Source of the DNA: Malachius bipustulatus
Lineage: Eukaryota > Arthropoda > Insecta > Coleoptera > Melyridae
DNA: 64,000 nucleotides
Assembly (NCBI GenBank): GCA_910589415.1
Contig: CAJUUM010000006.1
Span: 1 to 64,000 of the forward strand
Direction: 5' to 3'
The notes beneath the pieces are model-generated. The model was not told the DNA's origin and made no database searches. It worked only from the letters and a program-made list of their open reading frames with translations. Positions 32,392 through 45,264 of this stretch are shown here, one piece after another. Positions within the stretch are counted from its first letter, which is position 1, and each line of letters begins with the position of its first letter. Position numbers and translations under genes: made by a program.

Positions 32392-34220
32392 CTAGCGACA
32401 CACACTTGGGCTGCGTTAGCGGCCCACCAATGACAGCTAGCGTCCCACCAATGGCCGCTAGCGTACATTTTTATTACTTTTAGGCAATCCTGGAATCCAC
32501 ACGCCAACTGCGCTAGCGACACGCACTTGGGCTGCGTTAGCGGCCCACCAATGACCATTAGCGGCCCACCAATGGCCGCTAGCGTCGCGATCTCCGTTGA
32601 TTTTTATTACTTTTATGCAATAATGAAATCCACACGCAAACTGCGCTAGCGTCACGCACTTGGGCTGCGTTAGCGGCCCACCAATGACCGTTAGCGGCCC
32701 ACCAATGGCCGCTAGCGTCGCGATCTCCGTTCATTTTTATTACTTTCTTGCAATCCTGGGATCCACACGCCAACTGCGCTAGCGATACTCACTTTGCTGC
32801 GTTAGCAGCCCACCAATGACCCTTAGCGGCTTACCAATGGCCGCTAGCGTTAATTTTTATTACTTTCATGCAATCCTGGAATCCGCACGCCAACTGCACT
32901 AGCGACACGCACTTGGGCTGCGTTAGCGGCCCACCAATGACCGTTAGCGGCCCACCAATGGCCGCTAGCGTCGCGATCTCCATGCATTCTTATTACTTTT
33001 ATGCAATCCTGGAATCCACACGCCAACTACGCTAGCGACACGCACTTGGGCTGCGTTAGCGGCCCTCCAATGACAGTTAGCGGCCCACCAATGGCCGCTA
33101 GCGTACATTTTTATTACTTTTATGAAATCCTGGAATCCACACGCCAACTGCGCTAGCGACACGCACTTGGGCTGCGTTAGCGGCCCACCAATGACAGTTA
33201 GCGGCCCACCAATGGCCGCTAGCGTACATTTTTATTACTTTCATGCAATCCTTGAATCCACACGCCAACTACGCTAGCGTCACGCACTTGGGCTGCGTTA
33301 GCGACCCACCAATGACCGTTAGCGGCCCACCAATGGCCGCTAGCGTCGCGATCTCCGTTCATTTTTATTACTTTCTTGCAATCCTAGAATCCACACGCCA
33401 ACTACGCTAGCGACACTCACTTTTCTGCGTTAGCGGCTCATAAATGGCCGCTAGCGGCCCACAAATGGCCGCTAGGGGCACACAAATGGCCGCTAGCTTT
33501 CATTTTTATTACTTTCATGCAATCCTTGAATCCACACGCCAACTGCGCTAGCGACACGCACTTGGACTGCGTTAGCGGCCCACCAATGACCGTTAGCGGC
33601 CCACCAATGGCCGCTAGCGTCGCGATCTCCGTTGATTTTTATTACTTTTATGCAATAATGGAATCCACACGCCAACTGCGCTAGCGTCACGCACTTGGGC
33701 TGCGTTAGCGGCCCACCAATGACCGTTAGCGGCCCACCAATGGCCGCTAGCGTCGCGATCTCCGTTCATTTTTATTACGTTTATGCAATCCTGTAATCCA
33801 CACGCCAACTGCGCTAGCGACACTCACTTTTCTGCGTTAGCGGCTCATAAATGGTCGCTAGCGGCTCACAAATGGCCGCTAGCGGCTCACAAATGGCCGC
33901 TAGCGTTCATTTTTATTACTTTCATGCAATTCTTGAATCCACACGCCAACTGCGCTAGCGACACGCACTTGGGCTGCGTTAGCGGCCCACCAATGACCGT
34001 TAGCGGCCCACCAATGGCCGCTAGCGTCGCGATCTCCGTTGATTTTTATTACTTTTATGCAATAATGGAATCCACACGCCAACTGCGCTAGCGTCACGCA
34101 CTTGGGCTGCGTTAGCGGCCCACCAATGACCGTTAGCGGCCCACCAATGGCCGCTAGCGTCGCGATCTCCGTTCATTTTTATTACTTTTATGCAATCCTG
34201 TAATCCACACGCCAACTGCG

Positions 34221-34348
34221 CTAGCGACACTCACTTTTCTGCGTTAGCGGCTCATAAATGGTCGCTAGCGGCTCACAAATGGCCGCTAGCGGCTCTCCGT
34301 TCATTTTTATTACTTTTATGCAATCCTGGAATCCACACGCCAACTGCG
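34221..34348. repeat. 128-bp deletion monomer (13 bp net lost)
   Basis: The third 21-mer is cut at GGCTC and joined to TCCGTTCATTTT, with the short shared sequence CTC at the junction. The equivalent unit near 43.2-43.35 kb is intact at 141 bp. Confidence 0.85.
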
Positions 34349-35009
34349 CTAGCGACACGCACTTGGGCTGCGTTAGCGGCCCACCAATGACCATTAGCGG
34401 CCCACAAATGGCCGCTAGGGGCACACAAATGGCCGCTAGCGTTCATTTTTATTACTTTCATGCAATCCTGGAATCCACACGCTAACTGCGCTAGCGACAC
34501 GCACTTGGGCTGCGTTAGCGGCCCACCAATGACCGTTAGCGGCCCACCAATGGCCGCTAGCGTCGCGATCTCCGTTCATTTTTATTACTTTCTTGCAATC
34601 CTGGAATCCACACGCCAACTGCGCTAGCGATACTCACTTTGCTGCGTTAGCGGCCCACCAATGACCGTTAGCGGCCCACCAATGGCCGCTAGCGTCGCGA
34701 TCTCCGTTGATTTTTATTACTTTTATGCAATAATGGAATCCACACGCCAACTGCGCTAGCGTCACGCACTTGGGCTGCGTTAGCGGCCCACCAATGACCG
34801 TTAGCGGCCCACCAATGGCCGCTAGCGTCGCGATCTCCGTTCATTTTTATTACTTTCATGCAATCCTGGAATCCACACGCCAACTACGCTAGCGACACGC
34901 ACTTGGGCTGCGTTAGCGGCCCTCCAATGACAGTTAGCGGCCCACCAATGGCCGCTAGCGTACATTTTTATTACTTTTATGCAATCCTGGAATCCACACG
35001 CCAACTGCG

Positions 35010-35263
35010 CTAGCGACACGCACTTGGGTTGCGTTAGCGGGCCACCACTGACCGTTAGCGGCCCACCAATGGCCACTAGCTTTCATTTTTCGTTAACGGG
35101 CAACAAAAGTGCGCCATTTTTTGTTAGAAGCCCACCAATGGCGTTCATTTTTCGTTAGCGGCACACTAATGACCGTTAGCGGCCCACCACTGGCCGCTAG
35201 CGTCGCGAACTCCGTTCATTCTTATCACTTTTATGCAATCCTGGAATCCACACGCCAACTACG
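35010..35263. repeat. Long monomer L14 (254 bp, alpha, TTAACGGG lineage)
   Basis: Has the GTTAGAAGCCC sub-variant shared only with L16 and L19. Followed at 375 bp by L15. Confidence 0.9.
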
Positions 35264-35384
35264 CTAGCGACACACACTTGGGCTGCGTTAGCGGCCCACC
35301 AATGACAGCTAGCGTCCCACCAATGGCCGCTAGCGTACATTTTTATTACTTTTAGGCAATCCTGGAATCCACACGCCAACTGCG

Positions 35385-35628
35385 CTAGCGACACGCACTT
35401 GGGCTGCGTTAGCGAACCACCAATGAACGTTAGCGGCCCACCAATTGCCACTAGCATTCATTTTTCGTTAGCGGGCAGCAAAAGTGGGCCATTTTTCGTT
35501 AGCGGCCCACCAATGACCGTTAGCGGCCCACCAATGACCGTTAGCGGCCCACCACTGGCCGCTAGCGTCGCGAACTCCGTTAATTCTTATTACTTTGATG
35601 CAATCCTGGAATCCACACGCCAACTGCG
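35385..35628. repeat. Long monomer L15 (244 bp, beta-prime)
   Basis: Shortened beta unit. AGTGGGCC replaces AGTGCGCC, and the inner GCGTTCATTTTTCG link is replaced by ACCG, so three ordinary 21-mers follow the module. The tail is TTTGATGCAATCC, unlike the other beta-prime units (TTTTAAGC), because the 1.8-kb tandem junction follows. Confidence 0.9.
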
Positions 35629-36837
35629 CTAGCGACACTCACTTTTCTGCGTTAGCGGCTCATAAATGGTCGCTAGCGGCTCACAAATGGCCGCTAGCGG
35701 CTCACAAATGGCCGCTAGCGTTCATTTTTATTACTTTCATGCAATTCTTGAATCCACACGCCAACTGCGCTAGCGACACGCACTTGGGCTGCGTTAGCGG
35801 CCCACCAATGACCGTTAGCGGCCCACCAATGGCCGCTAGCGTCGCGATCTCCGTTGATTTTTATTACTTTTATGCAATAATGGAATCCACACGCCAACTG
35901 CGCTAGCGTCACGCACTTGGGCTGCGTTAGCGGCCCACCAATGACCGTTAGCGGCCCACCAATGGCCGCTAGCGTCGCGATCTCCGTTCATTTTTATTAC
36001 TTTTATGCAATCCTGTAATCCACACGCCAACTGCGCTAGCGACACTCACTTTTCTGCGTTAGCGGCTCATAAATGGTCGCTAGCGGCTCACAAATGGCCG
36101 CTAGCGGCTCACAAATGGCCGCTAGCGTTCATTTTTATTACTTTTAGGCAATCCTGGAATCCACACGCCAACTGCGCTAGCGACACGCACTTGGGCTGCG
36201 TTAGCGGCCCACCAATGACCATTAGCGGCCCACAAATGGCCGCTAGGGGCACACAAATGGCCGCTAGCGTTCATTTTTATTACTTTCATGCAATCCTGGA
36301 ATCCACACGCTAACTGCGCTAGCGACACGCACTTGGGCTGCGTTAGCGGCCCACCAATGACCGTTAGCGGCCCACCAATGGCCGCTAGCGTCGCGATCTC
36401 CGTTCATTTTTATTACTTTCTTGCAATCCTGGAATCCACACGCCAACTGCGCTAGCGATACTCACTTTGCTGCGTTAGCGGCCCACCAATGACCGTTAGC
36501 GGCCCACCAATGGCCGCTAGCGTCGCGATCTCCGTTGATTTTTATTACTTTTATGCAATAATGGAATCCACACGCCAACTGCGCTAGCGTCACGCACTTG
36601 GGCTGCGTTAGCGGCCCACCAATGACCGTTAGCGGCCCACCAATGGCCGCTAGCGTCGCGATCTCCGTTCATTTTTATTACTTTCATGCAATCCTGGAAT
36701 CCACACGCCAACTACGCTAGCGACACGCACTTGGGCTGCGTTAGCGGCCCTCCAATGACAGTTAGCGGCCCACCAATGGCCGCTAGCGTACATTTTTATT
36801 ACTTTTATGCAATCCTGGAATCCACACGCCAACTGCG

Positions 36838-37091
36838 CTAGCGACACGCACTTGGGTTGCGTTAGCGGGCCACCACTGACCGTTAGCGGCCCACCAATGG
36901 CCACTAGCTTTCATTTTTCGTTAACGGGCAACAAAAGTGCGCCATTTTTTGTTAGAAGCCCACCAATGGCGTTCATTTTTCGTTAGCGGCACACTAATGA
37001 CCGTTAGCGGCCCACCACTGGCCGCTAGCGTCGCGAACTCCGTTCATTCTTATCACTTTTATGCAATCCTGGAATCCACACGCCAACTACG
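36838..37091. repeat. Long monomer L16 (254 bp, alpha, TTAACGGG lineage)
   Basis: Tandem-copy counterpart of L14 at an offset of 1,828, with GTTAGAAGCCC. Confidence 0.9.
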
Positions 37092-37752
37092 CTAGCGACA
37101 CACACTTGGGCTGCGTTAGCGGCCCACCAATGACAGCTAGCGTCCCACCAATGGCCGCTAGCGTACATTTTTATTACTTTTAGGCAATCCTGGAATCCAC
37201 ACGCCAACTGCGCTAGCGACACCCACTTGGGCTGCGTTAGCGAACCACCAATGACCGTTAGCGGCCCACCAATGGCCGCTAGCGTCGCGATCTCCGTTCA
37301 TTTTTATTACTTTGATGCAATCCTGGAATCCACACGCCAACTGCGCTAGCGACACGCACTCGGGCTGCGTTAGCTGCCCACCAATGACCGTTAGCGGCCC
37401 ACCAAAGGCCGCTATCGTCGCGATCTCCGTTCATTTTTATTACTTTCTTGCAATCCTAGAATCCACACGCCAACTACGCTAGCGACACTCACTTTTCTGC
37501 GTTAGCGGCTCATAAATGGCCGCTAGCGGCTCACAAATGGCCGCTAGCGGCTCACAAATGGCCGCTAGCGTTCATTTTTATTACTTTCATGCAATCCTTG
37601 AATCCACACGCCAACTGCGCTAGCGACACGCACTTGGGCTGCGTTAGCGGCCCACCAATGACCGTTAGCGGCCCACCAATGGCCGCTAGCGTCGCGATCT
37701 CCGTTCATTTTTATTACTTTTATGCAATCCTGCAATCCACACGCCAACTGCG

Positions 37753-38006
37753 CTAGCGACACGCACTTGGGATGCGTTAGCGAACCACCAATGAACGTTA
37801 GCGGCTCACTAATTGCCACTAGCATTCATTTTTCGTTAGCGGGCAGCAAAAGTGCGCCATTTTTCGTTAGCGGCCCACCAATGGCGTTCATTTTTCGTTA
37901 GCGGCCCACCAATGACCGTTAGCGGCCCACCACTGGCCGCTAGCGTCGCGAACTCCGTTCATTCTTATTACTTTTAAGCAATCCTGGAATCCACACGCCA
38001 ACTGCG
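37753..38006. repeat. Long monomer L17 (254 bp, beta)
   Basis: Counterpart of L11 at an offset of 9,742, with the same GGCTCACTAATTGCCAC variant. Confidence 0.9.
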
Positions 38007-38672
38007 CTAGCGACACGCACTCGGGCTGCGTTAGCTGCCCACCAATGACCGTTAGCGGCCCACCAATGGCCGCTATCGTCGCGATCTCCGTTCATTTTTA
38101 TTACTTTCTTGCAATCCTAGAATCCACACGCCAACTACGCTAGCGACACTCACTTTTCTGCGTTAGCGGCTCATAAATGGCCGCTAGCGGCTCACAAATG
38201 GCCGCTAGCGGCTCACAAATGGCCGCTAGCGTTCATTTTTATTACTTTCATGCAATCCTTGAATCCACACGCCAACTGCGCTAGCGACACGCACTTGGGC
38301 TGCGTTAGCGGCCCACCAATGACCATTAGCGGCCCACCAATGGCCGCTAGCGTCGCGATCTCCGTTGATTTTTATTACTTTTATGCAATAATGAAATCCA
38401 CACGCAAACTGCGCTAGCGTCACGCACTTGGGCTGCGTTAGCGGCCCACCAATGACCGTTAGCGGCCCACCAATGGCCGCTAGCGTCGCGATCTCCGTTC
38501 ATTTTTATTACTTTCTTGCAATCCTGGGATCCACACGCCAACTGCGCTAGCGATACTCACTTTGCTGCGTTAGCGGCCCACCAATGACCCTTAGCGGCTT
38601 ACCAATGGCCGCTAGCGTCAATTTTTATTACTTTCATGCAATCCTGGAATCCGCACGCCAACTGCACTAGCG

Positions 38673-40234
38673 ACACGCACTTGGGCTGCGTTAGCGGCCC
38701 ACCAATGACCGTTAGCGGCCCACCAATGGCCGCTAGCGTCGCGATCTCCATGCATTCTTATTACTTTTATGCAATCCTGGAATCCACACGCCAACTACGC
38801 TAGCGACACGCACTTGGGCTGCGTTAGCGGCCCTCCAATGACAGTTAGCGGCCCACCAATGGCCGCTAGCGTACATTTTTATTACTTTTATGAAATCCTG
38901 GAATCCACACGCCAACTGCGCTAGCGACAATCACTTGGGCTGCGTTAGCGGCCCACCAATGACAGTTAGCGGCCCACCAATGGCCGCTAGCGTACATTTT
39001 TATTACTTTCATGCAATCCTTGAATCCACACGCCAACTGCGCTAGCGTCACGCACTTGGGCTGCGTTAGCGACCCACCAATGACCGTTAGCGGCCCACCA
39101 ATGGCCGCTAGCGTCGCGATCTCCGTTCATTTTTGTTACTTTCTTGCAATCCTAGAATCCACACGCCAACTACGCTAGCGACACTCACTTTTCTGCGTTA
39201 GCGGCTCATAAATGGCCGCTAGCGGCTCACAAATGGCCGCTAGCGGCTCACAAATGACTGCTAGCGTTCATTTTTATTACTTTCATGCAATCCTTGAATC
39301 CACACGCCAACTGCGCTAGCGACACGCACTTGGACTGCGTTAGCGGCCCACCATGACCGTTAGCGGCCCACCAATGGCCGCTAGCGTCGCGATCTCCGTT
39401 GATTTTTATTACTTTTATGCAATAATGGAATCCACACGCCAACTGCGCTAGCGTCACGCACTTGGGCTGCGTTAGCGGCCCACCAATGACCGTTAGCGGC
39501 CCACCAATGGCCGCTAGCGTCGCGATCTCCATGCATTCTTATTACTTTTATGCAATCCTGGAATCCACACGCCAACTACGCTAGCGACACGCACTTGGGC
39601 TGCGTTAGCGGCCCTCCAATGACAGTTAGCGGCCCACCAATGGCCGCTAGCGTACATTTTTATTACTTTTATGAAATCCTGGAATCCACACGCCAACTGC
39701 GCTAGCGACAATCACTTGGGCTGCGTTAGCGGCCCACCAATGACAGTTAGCGGCCCACCAATGGCCGCTAGCGTACATTTTTATTACTTTCATGCAATCC
39801 TTGAATCCACACGCCAACTGCGCTAGCGTCACGCACTTGGGCTGCGTTAGCGACCCACCAATGACCGTTAGCGGCCCACCAATGGCCGCTAGCGTCGCGA
39901 TCTCCGTTCATTTTTGTTACTTTCTTGCAATCCTAGAATCCACACGCCAACTACGCTAGCGACACTCACTTTTCTGCGTTAGCGGCTCATAAATGGCCGC
40001 TAGCGGCTCACAAATGGCCGCTAGCGGCTCACAAATGACTGCTAGCGTTCATTTTTATTACTTTCATGCAATCCTTGAATCCACACGCCAACTGCGCTAG
40101 CGACACGCACTTGGACTGCGTTAGCGGCCCACCATGACCGTTAGCGGCCCACCAATGGTCGCTAGCGTCGCGATCTCCGTTGATTTTTATTACTTTTATG
40201 CAATAATGGAATCCACACGCCAACTGCGCTAGCG
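38673..40234. repeat. 781-bp higher-order unit, two tandem copies
   Basis: Copies lie at 38673-39453 and 39454-40234. They share GACAATCACTTGG, ATTTTTGTTACTTTC and the CCACCATGACC one-base deletion. The first copy ends AATGGCCGCTAGCG where the second has AATGGTCGCTAGCG. The sister at 29.6 kb also has the T, so the C marks the hybrid end of the first copy. Confidence 0.9.
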
Positions 40235-41566
40235 TCACGCACTTGGGCTGCGTTAGCGGCCCACCAATGACCGTTAGCGGCCCACCAATGGCCGCTAGCG
40301 TCGCGATCTCCGTTCATTTTTATTACTTTTATGCAATCCTGTAATCCACACGCCAACTGCGCTAGCGACACTCACTTTTCTGCGTTAGCGGCTCATAAAT
40401 GGTCGCTAGCGGCTCACAAATGGCCGCTAGCGGCTCACAAATGGCCGCTAGCGTTCATTTTTATTACTTTTAGGCAATCCTGGAATCCACACGCCAACTG
40501 CGCTAGCGACACGCACTTGGGCTGCGTTAGCGGCCCACCAATGACCATTAGCGGCCCACAAATGGCCGCTAGGGGCACACAAATGGCCGCTAGCGTTCAT
40601 TTTTATTACTTTCATGCAATCCTGGAATCCACACGCCAACTGCGCTAGCGACACGCACTTGGGCTGCGTTAGCGGCCCACCAATGACCGTTAGCGGCCCA
40701 CCAATGGCCGCTAGCGTCGCGATCTCCGTTCATTTTTATTACTTTCTTGCAATCCTGGAATCCACACGCCAACTGCGCTAGCGATACTCACTTTGCTGCG
40801 TTAGCGGCCCACCAATGACCGTTAGCGGCCCACCAATGGCCGCTAGCGTCGCGATCTCCGTTGATTTTTATTACTTTTATGCAATAATGGAATCCACACG
40901 CCAACTGCGCTAGCGTCACGCACTTGGGCTGCGTTAGCGGCCCACCAATGACCGTTAGCGGCCCACCAATGGCCGCTAGCGTCGCGATCTCCGTTCATTT
41001 TTATTACTTTCATGCAATCCTGGAATCCACACGCCAACTACGCTAGCGACACGCACTTGGGCTGCGTTAGCGGCCCTCCAATGACAGTTAGCGGCCCACC
41101 AATGGCCGCTAGCGTACATTTTTATTACTTTTATGCAATCCTGGAATCCACACGCCAACTGCGCTAGCGACACGCACTTGGGTTGCGTTAGCGGGCCACC
41201 ACTGACCGTTAGCGGCCCACCAATGGCCACTAGCTTTCATTTTTCGTTAACGGGCAACAAAAGTGCGCCATTTTTTGTTAGCAGCCCACCAATGGCGTTC
41301 ATTTTTCGTTAGCGGCACACTAATGACCGTTAGCGGCCCACCACTGGCCGCTAGCGTCGCGAACTCCGTTCATTCTTATCACTTTTATGCAATCCTGGAA
41401 TCCACACGCCAACTACGCTAGCGACACACACTTGGGCTGCGTTAGCGGCCCACCAATGACAGCTAGCGTCCCACCAATGGCCGCTAGCGTACATTTTTAT
41501 TACTTTTAGGCAATCCTGGAATCCACACGCCAACTGCGCTAGCGACACGCACTTGGGCTGCGTTAG
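39492..41566. repeat. Dispersed segment F, copy 2
   Basis: Sister of 25170-27245. Part of it (from about 40.4 kb) also matches 51.2-51.9 kb at an offset of 10,800, so this stretch has at least three copies. Confidence 0.84.
41164..41417. repeat. Long monomer L18 (254 bp, alpha, TTAACGGG lineage)
   Basis: Counterpart of L9, L12 and L13. GTTAGCAGCCC is intact. No beta unit follows closely. Confidence 0.9.
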
Positions 41567-44027
41567 CGGCCCACCAATGACCATTAGCGGCCCACCAATG
41601 GCCGCTAGCGTCGCGATCTCCGTTGATTTTTATTACTTTTATGCAATAATGAAATCCACACGCAAACTGCGCTAGCGTCACGCACTTGGGCTGCGTTAGC
41701 GGCCCACCAATGACCGTTAGCGGCCCACCAATGGCCGCTAGCGTCGCGATCTCCGTTCATTTTTATTACTTTCTTGCAATCCTGGGATCCACACGCCAAC
41801 TGCGCTAGCGATACTCACTTTGCTGCGTTAGCAGCCCACCAATGACCCTTAGCGGCTTACCAATGGCCGCTAGCGTTAATTTTTATTACTTTCATGCAAT
41901 CCTGGAATCCGCACGCCAACTGCACTAGCGACACGCACTTGGGCTGCGTTAGCGGCCCACCAATGACCGTTAGCGGCCCACCAATGGCCGCTAGCGTCGC
42001 GATCTCCATGCATTCTTATTACTTTTATGCAATCCTGGAATCCACACGCCAACTACGCTAGCGACACGCACTTGGGCTGCGTTAGCGGCCCTCCAATGAC
42101 AGTTAGCGGCCCACCAATGGCCGCTAGCGTACATTTTTATTACTTTTATGAAATCCTGGAATCCACACGCCAACTGCGCTAGCGACACGCACTTGGGCTG
42201 CGTTAGCGGCCCACCAATGACAGTTAGCGGCCCACCAATGGCCGCTAGCGTACATTTTTATTACTTTCATGCAATCCTTGAATCCACACGCCAACTGCGC
42301 TAGCGTCACGCACTTGGGCTGCGTTAGCGACCCACCAATGACCGTTAGCGGCCCACCAATGGCCGCTAGCGTCGCGATCTCCGTTCATTTTTATTACTTT
42401 CTTGCAATCCTAGAATCCACACGCCAACTACGCTAGCGACACTCACTTTTCTGCGTTAGCGGCTCATAAATGGCCGCTAGCGGCCCACAAATGGCCGCTA
42501 GGGGCACACAAATGGCCGCTAGCTTTCATTTTTATTACTTTCATGCAATCCTTGAATCCACACGCCAACTGCGCTAGCGACACGCACTTGGACTGCGTTA
42601 GCGGCCCACCAATGACCGTTAGCGGCCCACCAATGGCCGCTAGCGTCGCGATCTCCGTTGATTTTTATTACTTTTATGCAATAATGGAATCCACACGCCA
42701 ACTGCGCTAGCGTCACGCACTTGGGCTGCGTTAGCGGCCCACCAATGACCGTTAGCGGCCCACCAATGGCCGCTAGCGTCGCGATCTCCGTTCATTTTTA
42801 TTACGTTTATGCAATCCTGTAATCCACACGCCAACTGCGCTAGCGACACTCACTTTTCTGCGTTAGCGGCTCATAAATGGTCGCTAGCGGCTCACAAATG
42901 GCCGCTAGCGTTCATTTTTATTACTTTCATGCAATTCTTGAATCCACACGCCAACTGCGCTAGCGACACGCACTTGGGCTGCGTTAGCGGCCCACCAATG
43001 ACCGTTAGCGGCCCACCAATGGCCGCTAGCGTCGCGATCTCCGTTGATTTTTATTACTTTTATGCAATAATGGAATCCACACGCCAACTGCGCTAGCGTC
43101 ACGCACTTGGGCTGCGTTAGCGGCCCACCAATGACCGTTAGCGGCCCACCAATGGCCGCTAGCGTCGCGATCTCCGTTCATTTTTATTACTTTTATGCAA
43201 TCCTGTAATCCACACGCCAACTGCGCTAGCGACACTCACTTTTCTGCGTTAGCGGCTCATAAATGGTCGCTAGCGGCTCACAAATGGCCGCTAGCGGCTC
43301 ACAAATGGCCGCTAGCGTTCATTTTTATTACTTTTAGGCAATCCTGGAATCCACACGCCAACTGCGCTAGCGACACGCACTTGGGCTGCGTTAGCGGCCC
43401 ACCAATGACCATTAGCGGCCCACAAATGGCCGCTAGGGGCACACAAATGGCCGCTAGCGTTCATTTTTATTACTTTCATGCAATCCTGGAATCCACACGC
43501 TAACTGCGCTAGCGACACGCACTTGGGCTGCGTTAGCGGCCCACCAATGACCGTTAGCGGCCCACCAATGGCCGCTAGCGTCGCGATCTCCGTTCATTTT
43601 TATTCCTTTCTTGCAATCCTGGAATCCACACGCCAACTGCGCTAGCGATACTCACTTTGCTGCGTTAGCGGCCCACCAATGACCGTTAGCGGCCCACCAA
43701 TGGCCGCTAGCGTCGCGATCTCCGTTGATTTTTATTACTTTTATGCAATAATGGAATCCACACGCCAACTGCGCTAGCGTCACGCACTTGGGCTGCGTTA
43801 GCGGCCCACCTATGACCGTTAGCGGCCCACCAATGGCCGCTAGCGTCGCGATCTCCGTTCATTTTTATTACTTTCATGCAATCCTGGAATCCACACGCCA
43901 ACTACGCTAGCGACACGCACTTGGGCTGCGTTAGCGGCCCACCAATGACAGTTAGCGGCCCACCAATGGCCGCTAGCGTACATTTTTATTACTTTTATGC
44001 AATCCTGGAATCCACACGCCAACTGCG

Positions 44028-44281
44028 CTAGCGACACGCACTTGGGTTGCGTTAGCGGGCCACCACTGACCGTTAGCGGCCCACCAATGGCCACTAGCTT
44101 TCATTTTTCGTTAACGGGCAACAAAAGTGCGCCATTTTTTGTTAGAAGCCCACCAATGGCGTTCATTTTTCGTTAGCGGCACACTAATGACCGTTAGCGG
44201 CCCACCACTGGCCGCTAGCGTCGCGAACTCCGTTCATTCTTATCACTTTTATGCAATCCTGGAATCCACACGCCAACTACG
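44028..44281. repeat. Long monomer L19 (254 bp, alpha, TTAACGGG lineage)
   Basis: Counterpart of L14 at an offset of 9,018, with GTTAGAAGCCC. It is the last unit of this lineage in the window. Confidence 0.9.
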
Positions 44282-44402
44282 CTAGCGACACACACTTGGG
44301 CTGCGTTAGCGGCCCACCAATGACAGCTAGCGTCCCACCAATGGCCGCTAGCGTACATTTTTATTACTTTTAGGCAATCCTGGAATCCACACGCCAACTG
44401 CG

Positions 44403-44646
44403 CTAGCGACACGCACTTGGGCTGCGTTAGCGAACCACCAATGAACGTTAGCGGCCCACCAATTGCCACTAGCATTCATTTTTCGTTAGCGGGCAGCAAA
44501 AGTGGGCCATTTTTCGTTAGCGGCCCACCAATGACCGTTAGCGGCCCACCAATGACCGTTAGCGGCCCACCACTGGCCGCTAGCGTCGCGAACTCCGTTA
44601 ATTCTTATTACTTTTAAGCAATCCTGGAATCCACACGCCAACTGCG
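44403..44646. repeat. Long monomer L20 (244 bp, beta-prime)
   Basis: Counterpart of L15 with the same 10-bp shortening. The arm GTTAATTCTTATTAC is shared with L15 only. Confidence 0.9.
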
Positions 44647-44912
44647 CTAGCGACACGCACTTGGGCTGCGTTAGCGAACCACCAATGACCGTTAGCGGCC
44701 CACCAATGGCCGCTAGCGTCGCGATCTCCGTTCATTTTTATTACTTTGATGCAATCCTGGAATCCACACGCCAACTGCGCTAGCGACACGCACTCGGGCT
44801 GCGTTAGCTGCCCACCAATGACCGTTAGCGGCCCACCAAAGGCCGCTATCGTCGCGATCTCCGTTCATTTTTATTACTTTCTTGCAATCCTAGAATCCAC
44901 ACGCCAACTACG

Positions 44913-45011
44913 CTAGCGACACTCACTTTTCTGCGTTAGCGGCTTATAAATGGCCGCTAGCGTTCATTTTTATTACTTTCATAAAATCCTTGAATCCACA
45001 CGCCAACTGCG
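44913..45011. repeat. 99-bp monomer with one 21-mer (GGCTTATAA subtype)
   Basis: A single 21-mer with the private variant GGCTTATAAATGG is followed by an arm reading CATAAAATCC. Copies with the same GGCTTATAA variant, but the usual CATGCAATCC arm, lie near 52.47 and 55.15 kb. The arm change is therefore private to this copy. Confidence 0.88.
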
Positions 45012-45264
45012 CTAGCGACACGCACTTGGGCTGCGTTAGCGGCCCACCAATGACCGTTAGCGGCCCACCAATGGCCGCTAGCGTCGCGATCTCCGTTCAT
45101 TTTTATTACTTTCTTGCAATCCTGGAATCCACACGCCAACTGCGCTAGCGATACTCACTTTGCTGCGTTAGCGGCCCATCAATGACCGTTAGCGGCCCAC
45201 CAATGGCCGCTAGCGTACATTTTTATTACTTTTATGCAATCCTGGAATCCACACGCCAACTGCG

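Larger units (their letters stand above)
30265..33310. repeat. 1,523-bp higher-order unit, two tandem copies
   Basis: Copies lie at 30265-31787 and 31788-33310. Each contains one alpha long monomer (30615 and 32138) and the TTAGCAGCCCACCAATGACC variant. The junction near 31787 fuses a GCGACCCACC unit to the GTTGATTTTT unit. Confidence 0.91.
27445..35600. repeat. Large block G, copy 1 (8.2 kb)
   Basis: Collinear with 37186-44610. The offset moves in steps that each correspond to a visible event. It is 9,741, then 9,742 after the one-base deletion at 27930. It rises by 781 for the extra tandem copy at 39.5 kb to 10,523, and by 26 for the deletion at 29.9 kb to 10,549. It falls by 1,523 for the extra tandem copy here to 9,026, then by one 21-mer to 9,005. 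The 13-bp loss at 34.29 kb brings it to 9,018. Confidence 0.88.
33797..37245. repeat. About 1.8-kb higher-order unit, two tandem copies
   Basis: Copies lie at about 33797-35611 and 35612-37245. The offset is 1,815, then 1,828 after the 13-bp deletion in the first copy. Shared markers are GCAATTCTTGAATCC, CACACGCTAACTGCG and GTTAGAAGCCC. The second copy starts inside the monomer following the 244-bp long unit. Confidence 0.88.
37186..44610. repeat. Large block G, copy 2 (7.4 kb)
   Basis: Sister of 27445-35600. It has the 781-bp tandem duplication and lacks the second 1,523-bp copy. The long monomers at 37753, 41164, 44028 and 44403 correspond to those at 28011, 30615 or 32138, 35010 and 35385. 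Confidence 0.88.

Noticed and set aside
33446..33459. Hairpin or binding site at the 14-bp perfect palindrome GGCCGCTAGCGGCC (also 42472-42485)
   Set aside because: It arises simply where a GGCC-ending 21-mer meets a CTAGCGGCC-starting one. Two copies in sister segments give no sign of selection.
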